Assembly (NCBI GenBank): GCA_013001485.1 | Contig: JABDMN010000303.1 | Location: 1 to 8,878, forward strand | From: Acidimicrobiia bacterium | GTDB lineage: Bacteria > Actinomycetota > Acidimicrobiia > Spongiisociales > UBA5794 | Length of the DNA: 8,878 nucleotides | Reading direction: 5' to 3' | Position numbers and translations under genes: made by a program | The notes under the pieces: model-generated | Seen by the model: the letters and a program-made list of their open reading frames with translations, nothing else | What the model was told of the DNA's origin: nothing | Databases searched by the model: none | Part shown: one piece after another, positions 1 to 4,650 of the stretch | Layout: the number at the start of each line of letters is the position of its first letter | Position numbering within the stretch: the stretch's first letter is position 1

Positions 1-389
1 ACAGCGTCCTCCACCCATTCAACGATCCCGTCGGTCTGGTAAACGGCCGGTGACCCCAGAGTGAGGTTCAGATCGGGTCTGGCGAGTCGGGGACGCAGTC
101 CGCTGCGCATCCACCGGACGACGCCTCCTGGACGGGCCCGTCGGAACAGGGCGCCTCCCATCTCTGCAGCCATCTGGTGGCGGTCGTGTGCGTCCCCCAC
201 CAGGGTGTCGAGGCTCAGCTCGCCTCCTCGCACCACCGCAGCGACAAGAGAACCAGACGAGGTTCCGATGACGACCTCGGCGAGATCGGGATCCCAGCCG
301 GTCGCCATGCGGAGAGAGAACAGGGCGCCGAAGTGATAGGCGGCGCCCGTGATCCCTCCACCGCCCAACACGAGTCCGACTCTGCTCAT
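1..389 (-). CDS. Patatin-like phospholipase, N-terminal part (cut by window edge)
   Basis: The gene is read from the reverse complement and stays open to position 1, so only the first 129 residues are visible; the family is usually around 280-330 aa. Two hallmark patatin motifs are present. The glycine-rich oxyanion-hole stretch GGGGITGAAYHFGAL lies at residues 9-23, and the nucleophile elbow GTSSG lies at 42-46, with Ser44 as the expected catalytic serine. The partner Asp of the Ser-Asp dyad should lie beyond the edge. Family knowledge: these enzymes are lipid acyl hydrolases (phospholipase A or lysophospholipase type); the substrate cannot be told here. No signal peptide is visible, so a cytoplasmic or peripheral membrane location is likely. 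I chose the ATG at 389-387 because it puts the glycine loop at residue 9, as is usual. No Shine-Dalgarno sequence precedes it, but a TATCCT box sits 8 nt upstream, which suggests a leaderless mRNA. It is divergent from the mshD-like gene. Confidence 0.88.
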   Translation of the reverse strand, partial: MSRVGLVLGGGGITGAAYHFGALFSLRMATGWDPDLAEVVIGTSSGSLVAAVVRGGELSLDTLVGDAHDRHQMAAEMGGALFRRARPGGVVRWMRSGLRPRLARPDLNLTLGSPAVYQTDGIVEWVEDA

Positions 390-397
390 GGCGCAAC

Positions 398-403
398 AGG
401 ATA
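398..403 (-). promoter_or_regulatory. Possible -10 box (TATCCT) for the patatin-like gene
   Basis: On the minus strand TATCCT fits the actinobacterial TANNNT -10 pattern and ends 8 nt before the ATG at 389. Transcription would then begin about 2 nt before the start codon, giving an essentially leaderless message. That agrees with the absence of a ribosome binding site. No convincing -35 is seen. This is inference from spacing only. Confidence 0.35.
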
Positions 404-479
404 CGTCGCATTGGCGCCGGTTCGGAGGGCATTGGGTGACGGGTGGTTTGACGGCGGCGATCAGCTGTCTGGCAGCCAC

Positions 480-485
480 TAGCTT
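480..485 (+). promoter_or_regulatory. Possible -10 box (TAGCTT) for the mshD-like gene
   Basis: TAGCTT fits TANNNT and ends 9 nt before the GTG at 495, so transcription could start about 3 nt before translation. It overlaps an in-frame TAG (480-482), which rules out a start further upstream in this frame. A TTGACG at 448-453 resembles a -35 but is 26 nt away, too far to pair with this box. Inference only. Confidence 0.3.
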
Positions 486-494
486 GGTGCGGCT

Positions 495-1349
495 GTGGAG
501 ATCCGCCCCATTCGTCCCGAGGATGTGCCAGAGGTCGAGAGCCTGCTCTCGGCTGCCGATTCTGAGCGCGTCCTGTCGGAGGCCAAGGCGAGGCGGCTCG
601 GGTCAGCAGGCGGTTGGGTGGCCCAGTCGGTCGGGGGGCGAATCACCGCTGTCGCCCAGACCGCATCCCACATCACCCCGAGTGAGGACGTTGTCACCGG
701 TGTGGAGATCGTGACGCCACCGAGTGCAGACCAGCTGTTTCTCGCCATGTGCGAGCGGGTCACAGAGGAGATCGAAGGGCACGTGGAAGTGTGGGCGATC
801 GACCCTGACCAGTCGGCTGTCTTGCGGCGCCAGGGATGGATCCCGGGCCGGGTGCTCCTCAGGCTCGATATCGATCTTCCCCTCGAGGGTCCGGTCGACC
901 TGCCTGACCTGTACCGACTCGTTGCATACCGGCCTCAGGATGAGCGGGCGTTCGTCAACGCCAACAACCGGGCGTTCGCACGCCACGCCGACAACTCGCA
1001 CTTGACGATGGAAGAGTTCGAAGCACGCCAGAAGCTTTCGTGGTTCGACGCCGGTGATGTCTTGATCGCAAAGGTGGGCGACGACATCGCTGGATTCTGC
1101 TGGACCAAGAAGCACGACGACGCCGGCGAGATCTACATCATCGGCGTGACGCCCGACCATCGCGGGAAGGGGCTGGGGCAGAGCCTGCTCCGGGCGGGCC
1201 TGGCCCACCTCGTCGAGCGCTACGGGTTCAGCCGAGGGTTTCTGTACTCAGACGCCGACAACGATGCCGCTTTGCACGTGTACGAGGCGCTCGGTTTCGC
1301 TGAGGCGAGCCGGCGATGGGTGTACATCCGTCCCGGCGACGAGACCTGA
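495..1349 (+). CDS. mshD: Mycothiol synthase-like protein, tandem GNAT acetyltransferase
   Basis: MshD acetylates Cys-GlcN-Ins with acetyl-CoA, the last step of mycothiol synthesis in the actinobacterial cytoplasm. The 284-aa product has the MshD layout of two GNAT folds. The C-terminal half (about 140-280) is the convincing one. It has NNRAFARH near 157-164, a WFD at 183-185, the strand GFCWTKKH at 200-207, IYIIGVTP at 213-220, and the acetyl-CoA loop RGKGLG at 223-228 (RxxGxG). It then has SDADNDAALHVYEALGF at 252-268, the usual end of a GNAT domain. The N-terminal half is degenerate and has no RxxGxG loop. Length is slightly below that of mycobacterial MshD (about 315 aa). The GTG start is forced: an in-frame TAG lies at 480-482 and no other start codon lies between. 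No Shine-Dalgarno is seen. The alternative is another two-domain GNAT of unknown substrate; the call rests on motif resemblance from memory. Confidence 0.75.
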   Translation: MEIRPIRPEDVPEVESLLSAADSERVLSEAKARRLGSAGGWVAQSVGGRITAVAQTASHITPSEDVVTGVEIVTPPSADQLFLAMCERVTEEIEGHVEVWAIDPDQSAVLRRQGWIPGRVLLRLDIDLPLEGPVDLPDLYRLVAYRPQDERAFVNANNRAFARHADNSHLTMEEFEARQKLSWFDAGDVLIAKVGDDIAGFCWTKKHDDAGEIYIIGVTPDHRGKGLGQSLLRAGLAHLVERYGFSRGFLYSDADNDAALHVYEALGFAEASRRWVYIRPGDET

Positions 1350-1356
1350 GCTGCAA

Positions 1357-1370
1357 CGGCTGTTCAGCCG
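1357..1370. terminator. Short hairpin between convergent genes, possible weak terminator
   Basis: CGGCTG-TT-CAGCCG is a perfect 6-bp inverted repeat lying just after the mshD-like stop (1349). It covers the stop codon of the convergent zinc-ribbon gene (TGA, reverse of 1364-1366). There is no T-run on either strand, so classic intrinsic termination is doubtful; GC-rich actinobacteria often lack the U-tract. Confidence 0.25.
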
Positions 1371-1606
1371 AACTGTTGACTACACCCAGGACAGACCCTG
1401 TCGTCCTCAGATGTCGGGGTGAGACACCACGGACACGGTAGGTCGTCCGAATCTCCACCGAGATCGACAACATCTCTGGTGTCGAGCACGCCGATGGGTT
1501 GGGCGAACCTGGGGATCGTGGCGAGGAGCGCGACAGCGAAAGCCGCTGCGAACGCGATGGTGAGCATGGGGAAGTGCCTGCCTGTTGTTGGGGTCTGGTC
1601 GAGCAC
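1364..1606 (-). CDS. Small membrane-anchored zinc-ribbon protein, function unknown
   Basis: The 80-aa product (67 aa from the internal ATG) has one hydrophobic segment at about residues 14-31 (LTIAFAAAFAVALLATI). An acidic linker (VVDLGGDSDD) follows, and then a C-terminal four-cysteine ribbon with Cys58, Cys61, Cys72 and Cys75 (CPWC-x10-CPGC), expected to hold one zinc. The very C-terminus is the ribbon itself. The start is uncertain. The GTG at 1606 gives the longest form; the ATG at 1567 places the membrane segment right at the N-terminus, which is typical of such proteins. Neither has a clear ribosome binding site. It follows the APH-fold gene on the same strand after 51 bp, so the two may be co-transcribed. 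The ribbon probably faces the cytoplasm if the N-terminus is outside. No specific function can be assigned; the motif is seen directly, its role is not. Confidence 0.68.
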   Translation of the reverse strand: MLDQTPTTGRHFPMLTIAFAAAFAVALLATIPRFAQPIGVLDTRDVVDLGGDSDDLPCPWCLTPTSEDDRVCPGCSQQFG

Positions 1607-1617
1607 CCATGACGTTA

Positions 1618-1632
1618 CGCGCGGAGCGCGCG
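1618..1632 (-). other. GC-rich hairpin between the APH-fold and zinc-ribbon genes
   Basis: CGCGCG-GAG-CGCGCG can form a 6-bp stem with a 3-nt loop, 26 nt downstream of the APH-fold stop codon and just upstream of the GTG start of the zinc-ribbon gene. No T-run follows on the minus strand. It may attenuate or process the shared transcript, or it may be chance in GC-rich sequence. Confidence 0.25.
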
Positions 1633-1657
1633 AGAACCGAGGATTTCGCCAATGAAA

Positions 1658-2521
1658 TCAGGAAACCGACGAAGTGGCCCCGGCCACTGCGCGTTGCAGC
1701 TCTCCGATGAGGTCGTCGAGTCCGGTCAGGCGACCGGAGATGCGGTTCTCGGCTTCCGATACCAACATCATGCCGGCGTGGTAGACGGTCCAGCGGTCGA
1801 GTTGTCCCTGGTCGATCTCTTTGCCGTAGCCCTGCTGGACACCGGCTGCGGAGGCCGGGCCAGACTCGAGGCTGGCGAGCCATACCGCCTTGGAGAGATC
1901 CCACTCTGGTGGTGCCAGCGTCGCCCACTCCCAATTGATCAAGGTGACTTTGCCATCGTCGTCGACGAGGAAGTTGTCGGGCGTTGGGTTCGTGTGGGCT
2001 GCGCGAGGAGCCGACGCATACGGCGGACGAACAGCTCGCGCGGCATCCATGAGATCGCTGGAGAGGCCGAGACGACCCCGGTATCGAGCCAGTCGCCGGA
2101 AGGTCGAGATGAAGTCGACCGACACCCACTGCTGGTCGATGCCTCGCGTCATGTTCGTCATGAGCTCGTTCTCGGTGGCGTGAAGCCCAGCCAGGATTTC
2201 GCCTGCCTGTCGTGCCAGCCCCGGATTCTCCGGAAGGGTGGCGAGGCTCCACTGACCGGCGTCGGCGAACAGTGCCCAGTAGAGATCGCCTTCAGACCCG
2301 GAGTCGAGCAGGTTCGGCATCCCGGGTAGATCGGCGAGTGCGTCGAGAGAGTGGCGCTCGCGTCGTTCGCGGGCCGGCGTGCCGTAAACCTTGACGATCC
2401 GGCTGCCCTCCTCGACCCATATGCGGTAGAGACGGTTGGCGTTGATGGGCTGCTCGGCGCGACTGAGCTCCTGGACGCTGCCCCCGCGAGCCAGCCGCTC
2501 GGCGAGATCATGTGGTGTCAT
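1658..2521 (-). CDS. APH/choline-kinase-fold protein lacking catalytic aspartates (possible pseudokinase)
   Basis: The 287-aa product has the order of the aminoglycoside phosphotransferase/choline kinase fold. An N-lobe strand RIVKVYG (41-47) carries the expected nucleotide-binding Lys44. A charged helix RERRERHSLDAL (51-62) can supply the partner Glu. The C-lobe holds the catalytic-loop and metal-site stretches. The normal motif HxDxxxxN reads H176-T-N178-P-T-P-D-N183 here, and the normal IDWE reads I195-N196-W197-E198. Both functional aspartates are therefore asparagine, by AAC at 1990-1988 and AAT at 1936-1934. The rest of the gene is intact, so this is not obvious decay. It may be inactive as a kinase, bind a ligand only, or use altered chemistry. 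The start ATG at 2521 is preceded by AAGGGGA at a 10-nt spacing; another ATG at 2548 would add nine residues. Divergent from thrS, upstream of the zinc-ribbon gene. A resistance role is not supported. Confidence 0.82.
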   Translation of the reverse strand: MTPHDLAERLARGGSVQELSRAEQPINANRLYRIWVEEGSRIVKVYGTPARERRERHSLDALADLPGMPNLLDSGSEGDLYWALFADAGQWSLATLPENPGLARQAGEILAGLHATENELMTNMTRGIDQQWVSVDFISTFRRLARYRGRLGLSSDLMDAARAVRPPYASAPRAAHTNPTPDNFLVDDDGKVTLINWEWATLAPPEWDLSKAVWLASLESGPASAAGVQQGYGKEIDQGQLDRWTVYHAGMMLVSEAENRISGRLTGLDDLIGELQRAVAGATSSVS

Positions 2522-2531
2522 CCGACGCGTG

Positions 2532-2538
2532 TCCCCTT
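2532..2538 (-). promoter_or_regulatory. Ribosome binding site for the APH-fold gene
   Basis: AAGGGGA on the minus strand lies 10 nt before the ATG at 2521. It favours this start over the in-frame ATG at 2548, which has no comparable sequence in front of it. Confidence 0.5.
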
Positions 2539-2544
2539 GTCCGG

Positions 2545-2570
2545 CCATGGCGAGAGCCCTGGCGCCATGG
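2545..2570. promoter_or_regulatory. 26-bp dyad between divergent APH-fold gene and thrS
   Basis: CCATGGCG (2545-2552) and CGCCATGG (2563-2570) are perfect 8-bp inverted arms around a 10-bp spacer. The element lies 24-49 nt upstream of the APH-fold start and about 78 nt upstream of the thrS start. It could be an operator for either gene or an RNA stem in a leader. A further 10-bp palindrome, CGGCCGGCCG, sits at 2589-2598. The function is inferred; only the symmetry is seen. Confidence 0.4.
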
Positions 2571-2613
2571 GCATTGTCCCACGAAGATCGGCCGGCCGTG
2601 GGGAAATCGGGCC

Positions 2614-2619
2614 TAACCT
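2614..2619 (+). promoter_or_regulatory. Possible -10 box (TAACCT) for thrS
   Basis: TAACCT fits TANNNT and would give a transcript starting near 2626, about 22 nt before the thrS ATG, just enough to include the ribosome binding site. No good -35 lies 16-18 nt upstream, so this is weak. Confidence 0.25.
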
Positions 2620-2637
2620 GCCGCGCCCGCATCACCC

Positions 2638-2643
2638 GGAGGT
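2638..2643 (+). promoter_or_regulatory. Ribosome binding site of thrS
   Basis: GGAGGT is a near-perfect Shine-Dalgarno sequence, 4 nt before the ATG at 2648. It fixes the thrS start even though the reading frame is open upstream to about 2351. Confidence 0.85.
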
Positions 2644-2647
2644 GACC

Positions 2648-4576
2648 ATGGCGCTCCAGTTCACACTGCCCGATGGCTCTGCCCGAGAGTTCCCGTCTGG
2701 CACGACGGGCCTCGAGGTCGCTGAGAGCATCGGAGCCCGGCTCGCCAAGGCTGCTGTTGCCGTCACGGTCGACGGGGAACAGTTCGACGTCTTCCGTCCC
2801 CTGGAAGCAGGCGGGGCGTTCAGCGTGATCACGGATTCCACTGAAGACGGGCGGCACGTCTTGCGTCACTCTGCGGCCCACGTCATGGCCCAGGCGGTGC
2901 TCGACCTGTTCGAAGGGGCGACCTTTGGCATCGGTCCCCCCATCACCGACGGTTTCTATTACGACTTCGACATCGGCCGACCATTCACCCCGGATGACCT
3001 CGTCGCCGTCGAGGCCCGGATGGCAGAGATCATCGCCGAGGACCAACCGTTCACCCGCGAGGACATCACCGCGGCAAGAGGCCGCGAGATGTTCAACGAA
3101 CACCCGTTCAAACTCGAGATCATCGAGTCGGTGGACCCCGCAGAAGGGGCGAACGAGGACGCAGTCAGCGTCTATCGAAACAACGGGTTCGTTGATCTCT
3201 GTCGGGGCCCGCACGTGCCTTCGACGGGCCGCCTCAAGGCGGTGAAGCTGCTCCGCAGCGCCGGGGCCTACTGGCGCGGTGACGAGAAGAACCCGCAGCT
3301 GCAGCGCATCTACGGCACAGCATGGGAGTCGAAAAAGGCCCTCGAGGAATACCTCGTGAGGATCGAGGAGGCGGAGAAGAGAGATCACCGCCGCCTCGGG
3401 CAAGAGCTGGAGCTGTACTCGTTCCCTCCGGACCTGGGGAGTGGCCTCGCCGTATGGCACCCGAAGGGCGGGATGCTGCGCAAGATGGTCGAGGACCACA
3501 GCCGGCGGATCCATGAGGAGTTCGGCTTCGAGTTCGTCAACAGTCCCCACGTGGCGAAATCCGGTTTGTGGCAGACGTCAGGCCATCTCGATTTCTACGC
3601 CGAGAACATGTACCCGGGGATGGAAATCGACCACAACGACGAATACCGCGTGAAGCCGATGAACTGCCCGTTCCACGTGCTCATCTACAAGTCACGAGGC
3701 CGGTCATACCGCGAGCTGCCATTGCGGTTCTCCGAGTTGGGAACGGTGTACCGATACGAACGCAGTGGGGTTGTCCACGGCCTGCTGCGGGCCCGCGGCT
3801 TCACTCAGGATGACAGCCACACCTTCTGTCGCCGCGATCAGATCGCCGAGGAGCTACAGCTACACCTCGACTTCGTGCTCACTCTTCTCAAGGACTTCGG
3901 TTTCGATGAGTTCGAGGCCGACCTCTCGACTCGTCCAGAGGAGAAATGGGTGGGAGAGCTCGAGCTGTGGGACGCCGCTGAGGCGTCGCTCCAGGATGCG
4001 CTGGAAATTGCCGGTGTGCCGTACAAGATTGCTGGGGGAGAGGGCGCGTTCTATGGGCCCAAGATCGATGTGCATGTCAAAGACGCCATCGGCCGCCGGT
4101 GGCAGATGTCCACGATCCAGGTCGACTTCTCCCTGCCGGAGCGGTTCGGGATGGAATACACGACCTCGACCAACGATCGGGATCGACCGGTCATGATCCA
4201 CTGCGCCAAGCTCGGGTCGGTGGAGCGGTTCATTGGAGTTCTCGTCGAGCACTACGCGGGAGCGTTCCCTTGCTGGCTGGCTCCGGTGCAGGCCACGGTC
4301 GTGCCGGTCGCCGACCGTCACAATGACTATGGAGCCGAGGTAGTCGCCGAGCTTCGGTCAGCCGGGATCCGTGCGGATCTCGACGACCATGACGACACGG
4401 TGGGGGAGAAGATCCGTCGTGCCGTGACGCGCAAGCACCCTGCGGTACTCGTGGTCGGAGACGACGACGTCGAGGCGTCGAGCGTCGGCTTGCGGGTGGA
4501 TGGCGAAGAGACGCGGGGAGTGCCTCGCGCCGAGGCAATTCGGCGTCTTGTGGAACGGTGCGCTCCGCCTCGCTGA
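2648..4576 (+). CDS. thrS: Threonyl-tRNA synthetase
   Basis: A class II aminoacyl-tRNA synthetase that charges tRNA-Thr with threonine in the cytoplasm, with an editing domain to remove serine. The complete 642-aa protein matches the usual bacterial length, and all domains are present in order. The TGS domain covers about 1-62. The editing (SAD) domain has HSAAH at 74-78 and CRGPH at 185-189. The catalytic core has zinc ligands Cys340 (MNCPFH), His391 (TQDDSH) and His518 (MIHCA), equivalent to E. coli Cys334, His385 and His511. Motif 2 is RFSELGTVYRYE at 360-371, with Arg369. Motif 3 is GSVERF at 523-528. The C-terminal anticodon-binding domain has VGEKIRRAV at 586-594 and VLVVGDDDVEA at 600-610. 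One oddity is Cys519 where the family normally has Arg after the zinc histidine. The start is fixed by GGAGGT. No T-box leader fits in the 126-bp upstream gap. It is followed after 74 bp by the RND transporter. Confidence 0.97.
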   Translation: MALQFTLPDGSAREFPSGTTGLEVAESIGARLAKAAVAVTVDGEQFDVFRPLEAGGAFSVITDSTEDGRHVLRHSAAHVMAQAVLDLFEGATFGIGPPITDGFYYDFDIGRPFTPDDLVAVEARMAEIIAEDQPFTREDITAARGREMFNEHPFKLEIIESVDPAEGANEDAVSVYRNNGFVDLCRGPHVPSTGRLKAVKLLRSAGAYWRGDEKNPQLQRIYGTAWESKKALEEYLVRIEEAEKRDHRRLGQELELYSFPPDLGSGLAVWHPKGGMLRKMVEDHSRRIHEEFGFEFVNSPHVAKSGLWQTSGHLDFYAENMYPGMEIDHNDEYRVKPMNCPFHVLIYKSRGRSYRELPLRFSELGTVYRYERSGVVHGLLRARGFTQDDSHTFCRRDQIAEELQLHLDFVLTLLKDFGFDEFEADLSTRPEEKWVGELELWDAAEASLQDALEIAGVPYKIAGGEGAFYGPKIDVHVKDAIGRRWQMSTIQVDFSLPERFGMEYTTSTNDRDRPVMIHCAKLGSVERFIGVLVEHYAGAFPCWLAPVQATVVPVADRHNDYGAEVVAELRSAGIRADLDDHDDTVGEKIRRAVTRKHPAVLVVGDDDVEASSVGLRVDGEETRGVPRAEAIRRLVERCAPPR

Positions 4577-4580
4577 CCTT

Positions 4581-4595
4581 GCCTTGAAACGAGGC
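4581..4595 (+). terminator. Weak hairpin after thrS
   Basis: GCCTTG-AAA-CGAGGC forms a 6-bp stem (one G-T wobble) beginning 5 nt after the thrS stop. No T-run follows. It may act as a partial terminator between thrS and the transporter gene, or mean nothing. Confidence 0.2.
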
Positions 4596-4638
4596 ATCGG
4601 TAGTGTCCGGTCTCCTGAAATCGAACTAGCTCGTCTGT

Positions 4639-4644
4639 GGAGGG
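4639..4644 (+). promoter_or_regulatory. Ribosome binding site deciding a TTG start
   Basis: GGAGGG lies 6 nt before TTG at 4651. The match and spacing identify this rare start codon as the true start of the transporter gene, and it places a short cationic N-terminus directly before the first membrane segment. Confidence 0.8.
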
Positions 4645-4650
4645 TCATCC

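Noticed and set aside
19..432. 137-aa Arg-rich minus-strand frame over the patatin-like gene
   Set aside because: It is a frame-shifted shadow; the true frame shows the patatin GGGG and GTSSG motifs and runs off the left edge.
448..453. TTGACG as the -35 of the mshD-like gene
   Set aside because: No -10-like hexamer lies 15-19 nt downstream; the only TANNNT box is 26 nt away.
1658..2521. Aminoglycoside resistance gene
   Set aside because: The fold is shared by many unrelated kinases, both catalytic aspartates are missing, and there are no mobile-element or resistance neighbours.
2351..2647. 99-codon upstream extension of thrS
   Set aside because: The frame is simply free of stops; it is antisense to the APH-fold gene. 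GGAGGT before the ATG at 2648 and the TGS domain starting there fix the real start.
2522..3550. Minus-strand open frame extending the APH-fold protein to 630 aa
   Set aside because: The extension is antisense to thrS, which is certain, and has low-complexity Arg/Val/Asp-rich content typical of GC-rich shadow frames. The APH fold begins at the ATG at 2521 behind a ribosome binding site.
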